Shown here one piece after another: positions 8,937 through 17,004 of a DNA stretch of 64,000 nt. The notes under the pieces were generated by a model that did not search any database, was not told the origin of the DNA, and worked only from the letters and a program-made list of their open reading frames with translations. A program made the translations under genes and the position numbers. The stretch is from Dehalococcoidia bacterium (lineage in GTDB: Bacteria; Chloroflexota; Dehalococcoidia; Tepidiformales; Tepidiformaceae): positions 35,296-99,295 of the forward strand of contig JADYYG010000034.1 in NCBI GenBank assembly GCA_020853755.1, read 5' to 3'. How positions within the stretch are numbered: the stretch's first letter is position 1; the number at the start of each line of letters is the position of its first letter.

Positions 8937-9608
8937 TCAGGCTTCTACGGGCGCGGCAGATTCGCCTGCGGGGAGCGTCCCCGGCCGCCGAAGGACGTAC
9001 ATCGCATGTGTCCGTAACAGCGGAATGCGGGAAAGCGGCCCGTACAGCCAGGGGGTGCGCCCGAGCCGGCGAGCGATGGGCGGCGCGAGCGTGATCGTGG
9101 TCATGCGCATCGGTGCACGCGGGAACCAGCGGCGGATGTCCTCGGCCGAGACGGGGTGCACGTTCGGGTTGCCCGGGCTTCGGCGGCGCATGTCGTAGAC
9201 GATGATGAAGCCACCCGGCCGCACGATGCGTTCCAGTTCGTGTGCGATGGCCGCGCTGACTTCCTCATCGGGCACGGAGCTGAACAGTGTGAAGGCCAAC
9301 GCTACATCGAAGGAAGCGTTGCTTTCCGGGATCGCGGCGGCGCTGCCCGCATGGACTCGAATCTCAGGGGCGTGCGCGCTGCAGTAGGCCGCGGCTTCGG
9401 GGTCGAGGTCGATGCCGGCCATCTCTTCGGGATTGCCGCCCCACTGCACCATGAGGCGGAGGTTGTAGCCGGTTGAGCAGCCTGCTTCGAAGACGCGTGT
9501 GCCGGCGAGGGTGCTTCGTCCGAGCCTGCGGAAGAAGCGGGCGAGGAACCGCTCGCGCTCCTGCACCATGAGCAGGTTGCCGGGGTGAAGGATCGATTGG
9601 TCGGCCAC
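8937..9608 (-). CDS. Class I SAM-dependent methyltransferase
   Basis: This 223-aa protein has motif I EAGCSTGYNLRLM (about residues 39-51), an acidic post-I loop AGIDLDPEAA, motif II-like FDVALAFTLFSSVPDEE and post-II ERIVRPGGFIIVYDMR. This is the UbiE/Methyltransf_11 fold, and the substrate cannot be read. The GTG at 9608 lies only 9 bases after a TATGGT box on the minus strand (9618-9623) and lacks a ribosome binding site, so the message may be leaderless. It precedes lpdA on the same strand, separated by 141 bases. Confidence 0.82.
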   Translation of the reverse strand: MADQSILHPGNLLMVQERERFLARFFRRLGRSTLAGTRVFEAGCSTGYNLRLMVQWGGNPEEMAGIDLDPEAAAYCSAHAPEIRVHAGSAAAIPESNASFDVALAFTLFSSVPDEEVSAAIAHELERIVRPGGFIIVYDMRRRSPGNPNVHPVSAEDIRRWFPRAPMRMTTITLAPPIARRLGRTPWLYGPLSRIPLLRTHAMYVLRRPGTLPAGESAAPVEA

Positions 9609-9663
9609 GCAGGAGGCACCATAGCAAACCTGCCGGTGCGAAAAAGCTGACTGCCCCTTGGGC

Positions 9664-9669
9664 TATGAT
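9664..9669 (+). promoter_or_regulatory. -10-like box (TATGAT) before the aminomutase gene
   Basis: A TATGAT box ends 17 bases before the GTG start at 9687, so the 5' leader would be about 10 bases, just enough for the GGAG at 9677-9680. No convincing -35 is visible 16-18 bases upstream. Confidence 0.4.
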
Positions 9670-9686
9670 CGGGGCCGGAGGCGCCC

Positions 9687-11027
9687 GTGACCATCGAATC
9701 CACCTACGTCGAACGCAACCCCGAATCGGCCCGGTTGTATGCCCGGGCTTCGAATGTGCTGCCCAGCGGCGTCACGCACGACAGCCGCTTCATGCGCCCC
9801 TTCCCGCTCTACGCCAGCCACGCGGCAGGCGCCCACAAGTGGGACGTCGATGGGCACGAACTAGTCGACTACGTGATGGGGCACGGCGCCCTGCTGCTTG
9901 GGCACAACTACCCGAGCGTGACCGAAGCCGCCCAGGCGCAGCTCGTGAAGGGAACGCATTACGGGGCGAGCCAGGAGAAGGAGATCGAGTGGGCCGAAGC
10001 GGTGGTTCGCATCGTGCCCTCCGCCGAAGTTGTCCGTTTCACCAGCTCCGGCACCGAGGCCACGCTGATGGCCCTCCGCCTGGCCCGCACGTATACCGGC
10101 AAGCCCGGCGTCATCAAGTTCGACCGTCACTTCCACGGCTGGCACGACTACGTGGTTGCCAACTCGAAGTACTCGGCCGGCGCGCCAGCAGGTGTCCCCC
10201 AGGCAACGCTCGATTCGGTCTCCGTGCTTGACCTGGACATGGACCAGGTTCGCCAGGCGGTGGCCACGCGCGGTGACATCGGCGCCATCATCATCGAGTC
10301 CGCGGGGGCTTCCAGCGCGCTCCTTCCCGTGCCGCGGGGCTTCCTCCAGGCGCTTTCAGCGTTCTGCCGGAGCGAGGGCATTGTCTTCATCATGGATGAA
10401 GTGGTGACCGGCTTCCGTTGGGCCCCGGGCGGCGTCCAGGAAATCGAAGGTGTCACACCCGACCTGACAACGCTGGCGAAGATCCTTGCGGGCGGGTTCC
10501 CCGGTGGCGCGGTGGCGGGCCGGCGCGAAGTGATGGAGCACCTGCGCTTCCCCGAGCCCGGCGTGAAGGCGGCCAAGGTTGGCCACCCCGGCACCTTCAA
10601 CGCAAACCCGCTTTCGGCGGCGGCGGGCACGGTCTGCCTGAACGAAATCGCGGACGGCACGCACCAGCGCCGGGCAACGGAACTCGCCGCGCAAATGCGC
10701 GCCGGCATGAACGGCGTGCTCTGCGAACTCGGCATCCCCGGGTTCATCTACGGCGAGGCGAGCGAGTTCAAGGTGCTCGTAGCGGGTACCCAGGTGCCCG
10801 AAGCCCAGGACTACGATCCGCGGGACCTGCCATGGAAGCTGCTCGCCGACGGCATGCCCGGCGAGCGCTCGCGCCTGCTCCAGCTGGCGATGGCAAACCA
10901 CGGTTCACACCTCTTCGGAGCTGCCGGGATGACGAGTTCGGTGCACACCGAAGCTGACATCGCCCGCACTGTCGAGGGCTGGCGCAGTTCGCTCCAGGAC
11001 CTGCGTGCCGAAGGCCAGCTCGACTGA
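9687..11027 (+). CDS. Glutamate-1-semialdehyde 2,1-aminomutase-type PLP enzyme (class III aminotransferase)
   Basis: This 446-aa class III PLP enzyme matches GSA aminomutase in its blocks: FTSSGTEATLMALRLAR in the cofactor phosphate-binding region, HFHGWHDY, the PLP ring Asp in FIMDEVVTGFR, and the Schiff-base Lys in TLAKILAGGFPGGAVAG. HemL converts glutamate-1-semialdehyde to 5-aminolevulinate. No other heme genes lie nearby, and many class III relatives of HemL act on other amines, so hemL is not assigned. The substrate-pocket part is slightly longer than in E. coli HemL (about 426 aa). A start-proximal TATGAT suggests a very short leader. Confidence 0.78.
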   Translation: MTIESTYVERNPESARLYARASNVLPSGVTHDSRFMRPFPLYASHAAGAHKWDVDGHELVDYVMGHGALLLGHNYPSVTEAAQAQLVKGTHYGASQEKEIEWAEAVVRIVPSAEVVRFTSSGTEATLMALRLARTYTGKPGVIKFDRHFHGWHDYVVANSKYSAGAPAGVPQATLDSVSVLDLDMDQVRQAVATRGDIGAIIIESAGASSALLPVPRGFLQALSAFCRSEGIVFIMDEVVTGFRWAPGGVQEIEGVTPDLTTLAKILAGGFPGGAVAGRREVMEHLRFPEPGVKAAKVGHPGTFNANPLSAAAGTVCLNEIADGTHQRRATELAAQMRAGMNGVLCELGIPGFIYGEASEFKVLVAGTQVPEAQDYDPRDLPWKLLADGMPGERSRLLQLAMANHGSHLFGAAGMTSSVHTEADIARTVEGWRSSLQDLRAEGQLD

Positions 11028-11067
11028 GCTGTAGGATGAGGCTGTCCCGGGAGGTTTCGCTCGAAAG

Positions 11068-11421
11068 ATGGTCTCTGCGCTCACCTTCCTCGTCGTGTTC
11101 CTGGTCCCGCTGCTGCTCTTCTTCCTGAACTCGGGGATGGTGGCGAAGGAGCGGCGTGGCATTGCTGCGGGCATTCCGAAGCCGAAGACTGCGAAACCCC
11201 CCAGGAAGCCGCGCCCGGCGCGCGTCCGGCAGTACCGGGTGGATGACTGCGGGCGCGGATTCACCCATCTCGCGTTATCGCTCGTCGGATCACGGGAATC
11301 GTGCCGTTACTGCCACTTCGAGCAGCCCACTCTGACCGTCGTTCCCGAACCGCCTGCGGATGCTGAGGAGATGGGCAACAGCGGTAGCCCCGCGCCGACA
11401 GAGGAACCGCCGCAAACCTGA
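11068..11421 (+). CDS. Small membrane-anchored protein with cytosolic Cys pair, unknown function
   Basis: I do not recognise this 117-aa protein. Residues 3-22 form one hydrophobic helix (LTFLVVFLVPLLLFFLN). A basic Pro/Lys/Arg-rich segment (about 27-53) follows, then a small core with DDCGRGFTHL and SCRYCHFEQ, giving three Cys and two His that could hold one zinc, and an acidic Pro-rich tail. The start ATG follows the aminomutase stop by 40 bases. The N-terminal helix and positive residues after it suggest the tail is inside the cell. Confidence 0.6.
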   Translation: MVSALTFLVVFLVPLLLFFLNSGMVAKERRGIAAGIPKPKTAKPPRKPRPARVRQYRVDDCGRGFTHLALSLVGSRESCRYCHFEQPTLTVVPEPPADAEEMGNSGSPAPTEEPPQT

Positions 11422-11442
11422 CGGGCATGCCCGGACGGGCGC

Positions 11443-11448
11443 TATACT
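11443..11448 (+). promoter_or_regulatory. -10-like box (TATACT) before the aldo/keto reductase gene
   Basis: TATACT lies 27 bases before the TTG start at 11476. A CTGACG at 11418-11423 could be a poor -35, but the spacing is 19 bases. CGGAGC at 11464-11469 would be the ribosome binding site. Confidence 0.4.
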
Positions 11449-11475
11449 CGTTCGACACTCTCCCGGAGCACCTCT

Positions 11476-12468
11476 TTGCAATACACCCGGCTGGGCCGCA
11501 CCGGCCTCCAGGTCTCCCGCCTGTGCCTCGGCACGATGACCTTCGGCTTTCAGTGCGACGAGAAAACCTCCATCGCCATCATGGACAAGGCGTTCGATGG
11601 CGGCGTCACGTTCTGGGACACTGCGGATGTCTACCCGCTCGGTGCGCCGGCCGGCTACCAGGGCCGCACCGAGGAAGTGGTTGGCCGCTGGCTGCAGGGC
11701 CGCCGCGACCGCATCATCCTTGCGACGAAGTGCTGGGGGCGCACCGGCCCGAGCCGCTGGGACCAGGGCAACTCGCGCAAGCACATCCTCGATGCGGTCG
11801 ATGCATCGCTGCGCCGCCTGAACACCGACTACATCGACCTCTACCAGTTGCACGGCCCCGATGCGGAGACGCCTATCGACGAGACGCTGCGCGCCCTCGA
11901 GGACATTGTCCGTGCCGGGAAGGTGCGCTACGTGGGTTGTTCGAACTTCCTGGCCTACCAGCTGGCCCGGGCGATCGGCCGCAGCGAGGCGCTGAACCTT
12001 GTCCGGTTTGACTGTGTGCAGCCTCGCTACAACCTGCTCTTCCGGGAGTTCGAACGTGAACTCTTCCCGCTCTGCCGTGACGAGGGCATTGGCGTCATCC
12101 CCTACAACCCGATCGCCGGCGGCCTGTTGAGCGGGAAGCACAACCGTGATGCTGGCCCGGAAGAGGGTTCACGTTTCACCCTCGGCTCTGCGGCCGACCG
12201 GTACCAGGACCGCTACTGGCACGAAGGGATGTTCGACACGGTGGAACAGCTGCGGCCCATCGCCCAGGAGGCAGGGATGAGCCTGCCCCAGATGGCCGTC
12301 GCGTGGGTGATGGCGAACCCTGCCGTCACGGCGCCGATCATCGGCGCCAGTCGCCCGGAGCAGCTCGATGACACGCTGAAGGCTGCCCTCACCGAGATGC
12401 CGGCCGAACTGAAGCGCCGCCTCGATGACCTGACCGCTGACTACCGGAAAGGCGACGCGTTCCGCTGA
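11476..12468 (+). CDS. Aldo/keto reductase
   Basis: This 330-aa TIM-barrel oxidoreductase has the catalytic tetrad Asp and Tyr in the WDTADVYP region, Lys in LATKCWGR, and His in YQLHGPDAETP. The C-terminal NADPH-binding segment is PIIGASRPEQLDD. It resembles the YghZ/Tas-like bacterial group that reduces small aldehydes. The TTG start gives the family N-terminus MQYTRLGRTGLQVSRL and is preceded by GGAGC. The stop overlaps the next ATG (ATGA), so the two genes are translationally coupled. Confidence 0.88.
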   Translation: MQYTRLGRTGLQVSRLCLGTMTFGFQCDEKTSIAIMDKAFDGGVTFWDTADVYPLGAPAGYQGRTEEVVGRWLQGRRDRIILATKCWGRTGPSRWDQGNSRKHILDAVDASLRRLNTDYIDLYQLHGPDAETPIDETLRALEDIVRAGKVRYVGCSNFLAYQLARAIGRSEALNLVRFDCVQPRYNLLFREFERELFPLCRDEGIGVIPYNPIAGGLLSGKHNRDAGPEEGSRFTLGSAADRYQDRYWHEGMFDTVEQLRPIAQEAGMSLPQMAVAWVMANPAVTAPIIGASRPEQLDDTLKAALTEMPAELKRRLDDLTADYRKGDAFR

Positions 12469-13229
12469 TGAGTGAGCTGACAGACTTGCTCGACATTGCA
12501 CGCCGCGCGGCTGTCGTCGCGGGCGATGTCATCATGCCGCTCTACAACGCCGGCACGAGCGTGGAATTGAAGGCCGACAAGACGCCGGTGACGATCGCGG
12601 ACAAGAACGCTGAGCTGGCGATGCGAGAATTCCTGAGCCGCGAATGCCCGTCGCACGGCATCCTCGGCGAGGAGTTCCCTGAGACGCCCGGCGACGGCCG
12701 CCACCGCTGGATCCTCGACCCAATCGACGGCACCAAGTCGTTCATCCACCACGTGCCGCTCTTTGGGACACTCGTCGCGTTGGAGCGTGACGGTGTGCCG
12801 GTGGTGGGGGTTATCGCCTGCCATGCCGTGGGCGAAACCGCCTCGGCGGCATCCGGCGTGGGCGCCTACCTGAACGGCGAACTGACCCGGGTCTCGCAGG
12901 TCGATGACCTTGCCCAGGCGACTATCTCAATGACGAGCGTGACGCGGATGCTCCAGGGCCGGGCGGAGGGTCTCGCGCGGCTCGCTTCGCGTTGCGGATT
13001 GGCGCGCGCCTGGGGCGATTGCTATGGCTACCTGATGGTGGCCACTGGCCGCGCCGACATCATGCTGGACCCGATCATGAGCCTCTGGGACGCGGCTGCG
13101 CTGTACCCGATCATCACCGAGGCCGGGGGCGGCTTCTCCACGTGGGACGGGCATGCGGGCGTCGGCGATTCGGTGGTTGCTACCAATGGTCTCTTGCACA
13201 GCGAAGTGCTTGCGGCGCTGAACGGATAA
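12468..13229 (+). CDS. Inositol-monophosphatase-family phosphatase, histidinol-phosphatase (HisN)-like
   Basis: This 253-aa protein of the Li-sensitive Mg-dependent phosphatase family has the metal motif EEFPE (metal-1 Glu) followed by ILDPIDGTKSFIHHVP (D-x-I-D-G-T). The C-terminal block is IMSLWDAAALYPIITEAGG, where WDxAA supplies the third Asp. The TKSFI and GDCYGYLMVATGRADIMLDP segments resemble HisN of actinobacteria more than SuhB or CysQ. HisN would dephosphorylate histidinol phosphate. No other his genes are nearby, so specificity is tentative. It is coupled to the aldo/keto reductase by ATGA. Confidence 0.8.
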   Translation: MSELTDLLDIARRAAVVAGDVIMPLYNAGTSVELKADKTPVTIADKNAELAMREFLSRECPSHGILGEEFPETPGDGRHRWILDPIDGTKSFIHHVPLFGTLVALERDGVPVVGVIACHAVGETASAASGVGAYLNGELTRVSQVDDLAQATISMTSVTRMLQGRAEGLARLASRCGLARAWGDCYGYLMVATGRADIMLDPIMSLWDAAALYPIITEAGGGFSTWDGHAGVGDSVVATNGLLHSEVLAALNG

Positions 13230-13244
13230 ACCTTCGCGGAAATG

Positions 13245-13274
13245 AAGAAGGGTCCCCGCTGTGGGACCCTTCTT
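13245..13274 (+). terminator. Intrinsic terminator after the HisN-like gene
   Basis: A perfect 12-bp stem, AAGAAGGGTCCC (13245-13256) with GGGACCCTTCTT (13263-13274), encloses a 6-base loop and ends in a T-rich 3' arm. It starts 15 bases after the phosphatase stop. Because the left arm begins with A-rich sequence it could also stop minus-strand transcripts of the small zinc-ribbon gene. Confidence 0.85.
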
Positions 13275-13304
13275 TCGTTGTGCTCGGTTAGCAGCGCAGG
13301 ACGA

Positions 13305-13445
13305 TCAAGCTTTCCCGATCTTGAACATCCTCGTGCTGCAGACAGGGCAGGCCCCCTCGGTTGCCGGTTTGCCGTTCTTCATCGTGATGGCCTTCGGGTC
13401 TTTCATCTCCCGCTTGACCCTGCACTTGAGGCAGTAGGCTTCCAT
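13305..13445 (-). CDS. DUF5679-type mini zinc-ribbon protein (46 aa)
   Basis: Translation from ATG 13445 gives a 46-residue protein that starts MEAYCLKCRVKREMKDP, passes through TMKNGKPATEGACPVC and ends FKIGKA. The two CxxC pairs (C5/C8 and C33/C36) form a single zinc knuckle. I recall this pattern as the DUF5679 family, which is small, common in Chloroflexota and Actinobacteria, and of unknown role. AGGAGG at about 13449-13454 on the minus strand is a strong ribosome binding site. The Lys/Arg-rich surface would suit nucleic-acid or ribosome binding, but that is inference. Confidence 0.88.
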   Translation of the reverse strand: MEAYCLKCRVKREMKDPKAITMKNGKPATEGACPVCSTRMFKIGKA

Positions 13446-13603
13446 GAATCCTCCTTCGTTGTGCCCGCGGCCGGGCGAACGCGGCTAATTGTTAGAGTGT
13501 CTACGCAGTTGCGCAGGTTCGCCGCGTCCTCAGGCATGATCGGAGTCTGTCTCCAAGGTGTCAATACTTTTTCTGAGTCTGAATCGAACATAACTATCGA
13601 GTT

Positions 13604-14524
13604 TCACGATTTTTCACGCGGGAAGACCTTCCGGGGGCGTATTTCGCCCAAACTCGACACAGACGCGACACCCAGGAAGCCTCCTGCGGCATCGTAGATT
13701 CGCGTGACCTCTGAGGACCTTGTCGCACCGCCGCGGGCCGTCCGCACGCCGCCGTTTGCCAGCACTCCTGCGCTATCCTCAACGAGGATGGCCGCGTCCA
13801 GTGCCGAGATGCCTTCGTCGACGGGGAGGAGGACCGGTTCGAGGTCACCGGCGGCTACCGCTGCATGGAGACCGTCCAGGGTGACTGCCTCGGAGACCGA
13901 AAAGGCGCCCGCCCGGACACGGCGCAAGGCGGACAGGTGCGCGCCGCAACCGAGCGCCTGCCCGAGGTCCCGGGCGAGGCTCCTGATGTACGTCCCGGCG
14001 GAGCAGGCCACGTCGATTTCAAGGGTTTCAGGCCCGGCCAGAGCGGCCGAGAACTGGGACACCGTGACCGTGCGGGCGTGGAGTTCGGGTTGTTCGCCGC
14101 GGCGGGCGAGGTCATAGGCCCGCTGGCCGCCGACCTTCAGGGCGCTGAAGGCTGGCGGCAACTGGCTGATCGAGCCGCGAAACGGAGCGACGGCAGCTTC
14201 CAGTGCAGCGGGCGTGAGGGCCGGTACGGGCCGGTCTTCGATGGTCTCGCCGTCGGCATCGTCGGTTGTCGTGGTTCGCCCGAGGCGGATCTGGCCGGTG
14301 TACCGCTTGTCGTGGGCGGTCATGTACTCGACGAGCCGGGCCGCCTTCCCGAGGCAGAGGACGAGCAGGCCGGTCGCCATCGGGTCGAGGGTGCCGGTGT
14401 GGCCAATGCGGCGCTGGCCGAGGATGCCGCGCGCTTTCGCCACGACGTCGTGGCTCGTCCAGCCGGCTGGCTTGTCGATCAGGACGATACCGTCGAGGCC
14501 GCTGTCAGTCCGCCTGGCGCTCAC
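13604..14524 (-). CDS. truB: tRNA pseudouridine-55 synthase
   Basis: This 306-aa enzyme isomerises U55 in the T loop of tRNAs. The signature is complete: IDKPAGWTSHDVV near the N-terminus, catalytic D47 in HTGTLDPMATGLL, the KRYTGQIRLG strand, and DVACSAGTYIRSLARDLG. The C-terminal ~80 residues form a PUA-like domain. It is the last gene of the nusA operon and overlaps rbfA by 20 bases. The GTG start at 14524 follows family length. Confidence 0.94.
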   Translation of the reverse strand: MSARRTDSGLDGIVLIDKPAGWTSHDVVAKARGILGQRRIGHTGTLDPMATGLLVLCLGKAARLVEYMTAHDKRYTGQIRLGRTTTTDDADGETIEDRPVPALTPAALEAAVAPFRGSISQLPPAFSALKVGGQRAYDLARRGEQPELHARTVTVSQFSAALAGPETLEIDVACSAGTYIRSLARDLGQALGCGAHLSALRRVRAGAFSVSEAVTLDGLHAAVAAGDLEPVLLPVDEGISALDAAILVEDSAGVLANGGVRTARGGATRSSEVTRIYDAAGGFLGVASVSSLGEIRPRKVFPREKS

Positions 14525-14873
14525 GGTGTTCCGCGCTCACTTTGCGGATAAGGTCAGAGAGGCGCGCACCCCGCTCGATCGAAGGATCGAAGCGGAAGAC
14601 CAGTTCGGGGACGGCGCGCATCTTCAGCCGGTGCACGAGCGCCCGGTGCATAAACGGGGCCGCCCGCTGAAGCCCGTCGAGTGCGTGCTGCCGCTCCTCA
14701 TCGCTTCCGAGGTGCGAGACAAACACCGTGGCGTGGCGAAGGTCCGGCGAGACGCGCACTTCCGTCACCGTCACCATTCCTTCGGCGACGCGCGGGTCTT
14801 TCACTTCGCGCAGGATCAGATCGCTGATCTCGGCGCGCAGCAACTCATTGACGCGAGTGGTGCGGAGCGACAT
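14505..14873 (-). CDS. rbfA: 30S ribosome-binding factor A
   Basis: This 122-aa KH-like protein assists late 16S rRNA maturation at the 5' helix. Visible family features are RVNELLRAEISDLILREVKDPR near the start, VTVTEVRVSPDLRHATVFVS in the core, and LVHRLKMRAVPELVFRFDPSIE (the AxG-kinked KH helix region and terminal strand). It lies 39 bases after infB and overlaps truB, the usual order. Confidence 0.93.
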   Translation of the reverse strand: MSLRTTRVNELLRAEISDLILREVKDPRVAEGMVTVTEVRVSPDLRHATVFVSHLGSDEERQHALDGLQRAAPFMHRALVHRLKMRAVPELVFRFDPSIERGARLSDLIRKVSAEHRERQAD

Positions 14874-14912
14874 GGGGCCCTCCGGGCCGGTGCGCGGCGT
14901 TCTTGCCCGAGG

Positions 14913-16688
14913 CTAGCGGACGCGTTCTTCGTGGAAGAACTCGATGACGTCGCCTTCCTGGAACTTGTCGAAGTTCGAAAGCACAACGCCGCATTCGTAG
15001 CCCGTCTGGACCTCGCGAACGTCATCCTGGAAGCGCTTGAGGCCCTCGCAGCGGGTCCGCGCGAGTTCTTCCTTCCCGCGGAGGACACGGACGTTCGAAC
15101 CGCGATGGAGCGTGCCGTCGGTGACGAAGCAGCCGGCAATCCCGCCGAGGCGGCTCGACTTGAAGACGTGGCGCACTTCCGCGTGGCCGTCCACGACGCT
15201 CGTGTAGATGGGTTCGAGCATGCCCTGGAGGGCCTTATCGATGTCCTCCAACACCTGGTAGATGATGTTGTAGGAACGGATGTCGATACCCGACACTTCG
15301 GCACGCTTCTTCGCGGACGGGTCGACCTTGGTGTTGAAGGCGATGACGACGCCGTTCGAGGCCTCAGCGAGCATCACGTCGGAATCGCTCACCGGGCCGG
15401 TGGCCGAGTGGATGATCTTGATCTTCACCTCGTCGTTGCTGAGGCGTTCGAGCGATGCCTTGAGCGCCTCAGCGCTGCCGCGGACGTCAGCCTTGAGGAT
15501 GATGATGAGCTCCTTGAGCTTGCCCGCGCTGATCTCGTTGAACAGCGTGTCGAGGTTGACGCGGGCGTGGTCGGTCTGTTCCGCAGCCTCACGTTCGCGG
15601 CGGCGCGCTTCGACGATCTGGCGGGCAAGGCGCTCATCGGCAACGGCGCGGATGCGCTCGCCTGCCTCGGGGACGGTTTCGAGGCCCATGATGATGACTG
15701 GCGTCGAAGGGCCCGCTGCCTTCACCCGGCCGCCCTTGTCGTCGAACATCGCCTTGATCTTGCCGCTCGTTTCGCCGACCACCACAGCATCGGACTGATG
15801 CAGAGTTCCCGCCTGGACGAGGATGGTCGCGATCGGCCCCCGGCTGGAGTCGAGTTCGGCTTCGATGACGACGGCCGACGCGGCCCGGTCCGGGTTGGCT
15901 TTCAGTTCGGCCACTTCGGCAACGAGGTTGATGGACTCGAGCAGGTCATCGATGCCGTCGCCGCGAGCAGCGGAGACCGGGACGGCAATGACGTCGCCGC
16001 CGTACTCCTCGACCACGAGGCCGTGCTCGGTCAACTGCTGTTTGACACGGTCAGGGTTCGCAGCGGGGACGTCGATCTTGTTAATGGCCACGATGATTGG
16101 AACACCGGCCGCGAGTGCGTGGTTGATGGCCTCGATGGTCTGGGGCATCACGCCGTCGTCAGCTGCGACGACGAGGATCGCGATATCGGTGACCTGGGCG
16201 CCGCGCGCGCGCATGGCAGTGAACGCCGCGTGGCCGGGCGTGTCGATGAACGTGATCCGCTTGCCGTCCATCACCACCTGGTAGGCGCCGATGTGCTGGG
16301 TGATGCCGCCGGCCTCGCCCGCCGCGACCTTCGTCTTGCGAATACGGTCGAGGAGGCTCGTCTTGCCGTGGTCGACATGCCCGAGGATGGTGACCACCGG
16401 CGGCCGCGGCTTTAGCGACGCTGGGTCATCGACGACGTCTTCTTCTTCGACTGCTGCCGGAGCGACCGCAGCCACGGGCGCGGCCATCTCTTCGGGGTCG
16501 AAGCCGAGTTCGAGGGCCACGATCGCCGCCGTGTTGTAATCGATGGTCTGGTTCTGGCTGGCCATGACGCCATTGGTCATCAGGCGCTTGATGACTTCGA
16601 TGGCAGAGATGCCGAGCATGTCGGCCAACTCTTTCACGGTGAGTGCCCGGGGGATGGCCACAGCCTGGGAGGTTGATTTTGCCGTCAT
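14913..16688 (-). CDS. infB: Translation initiation factor IF-2 (short form)
   Basis: At 591 aa this is a compact IF-2: one IF2N helical domain (about 15-63) directly followed by the GTPase core, without the long charged N-terminal region of many bacteria. G1 GHVDHGKTS is at about 103-111; G3 [10 protein letters not shown]4 NKID and G5 VSAARGDG follow. Then come domain II, the IF2 domain III and the C2 domain that binds fMet-tRNA. It positions initiator tRNA on the 30S and promotes subunit joining. The start overlaps ylxR by 4 bases (ATGA). Confidence 0.95.
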   Translation of the reverse strand: MTAKSTSQAVAIPRALTVKELADMLGISAIEVIKRLMTNGVMASQNQTIDYNTAAIVALELGFDPEEMAAPVAAVAPAAVEEEDVVDDPASLKPRPPVVTILGHVDHGKTSLLDRIRKTKVAAGEAGGITQHIGAYQVVMDGKRITFIDTPGHAAFTAMRARGAQVTDIAILVVAADDGVMPQTIEAINHALAAGVPIIVAINKIDVPAANPDRVKQQLTEHGLVVEEYGGDVIAVPVSAARGDGIDDLLESINLVAEVAELKANPDRAASAVVIEAELDSSRGPIATILVQAGTLHQSDAVVVGETSGKIKAMFDDKGGRVKAAGPSTPVIIMGLETVPEAGERIRAVADERLARQIVEARRREREAAEQTDHARVNLDTLFNEISAGKLKELIIILKADVRGSAEALKASLERLSNDEVKIKIIHSATGPVSDSDVMLAEASNGVVIAFNTKVDPSAKKRAEVSGIDIRSYNIIYQVLEDIDKALQGMLEPIYTSVVDGHAEVRHVFKSSRLGGIAGCFVTDGTLHRGSNVRVLRGKEELARTRCEGLKRFQDDVREVQTGYECGVVLSNFDKFQEGDVIEFFHEERVR

Positions 16689-16990
16689 ACGCTTTCGCTT
16701 TCTTCGACCGGCAACGTCATCCCGAAGGCGCGCAACGCCTCCATGTCCTCGAGAGCCGGGGAAACTTTAAGTGCGTTCTTTATGGTAGCGCCTTTCAGCG
16801 CTTTTACCCAACATGCGCGGAGCGGATGGAGGTAAGCGCCCCGCCCATTCGCCTTCCCGGACGGATCGACGATGACCCGGCCTTCTGGTGTCCGGACGAT
16901 GCGCACGAAGGTGCGCTTGCCCTGTTCGATGCGGCAACCGATGCAGGTGCGCTGCGGCACGGGTTTCGGGCGCTGGGTCTGCGCACTCAT
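16685..16990 (-). CDS. rnpM: YlxR/RnpM-family RNA-binding protein
   Basis: This 101-aa protein has the family signature RTCIGCRIEQGKRTFVRIVR near residue 14 and GRGAYLHPLRACWVKALKG in the middle. It is located between nusA and infB as in most bacteria. Family members bind RNA, and in Bacillus subtilis the protein (RnpM) modulates RNase P. The final residues are acidic. It is separated from nusA by 14 bases and coupled to infB by ATGA overlap. Confidence 0.88.
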   Translation of the reverse strand: MSAQTQRPKPVPQRTCIGCRIEQGKRTFVRIVRTPEGRVIVDPSGKANGRGAYLHPLRACWVKALKGATIKNALKVSPALEDMEALRAFGMTLPVEESESV

Positions 16991-17004
16991 CGCGCGGGAC
17001 TCCG

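Noticed and set aside
14214..16415. A 733-codon plus-strand open frame antisense to truB, rbfA and infB.
   Set aside because: It is the mirror of conserved genes, with Asp/His/Arg-rich composition typical of antisense frames at high GC.
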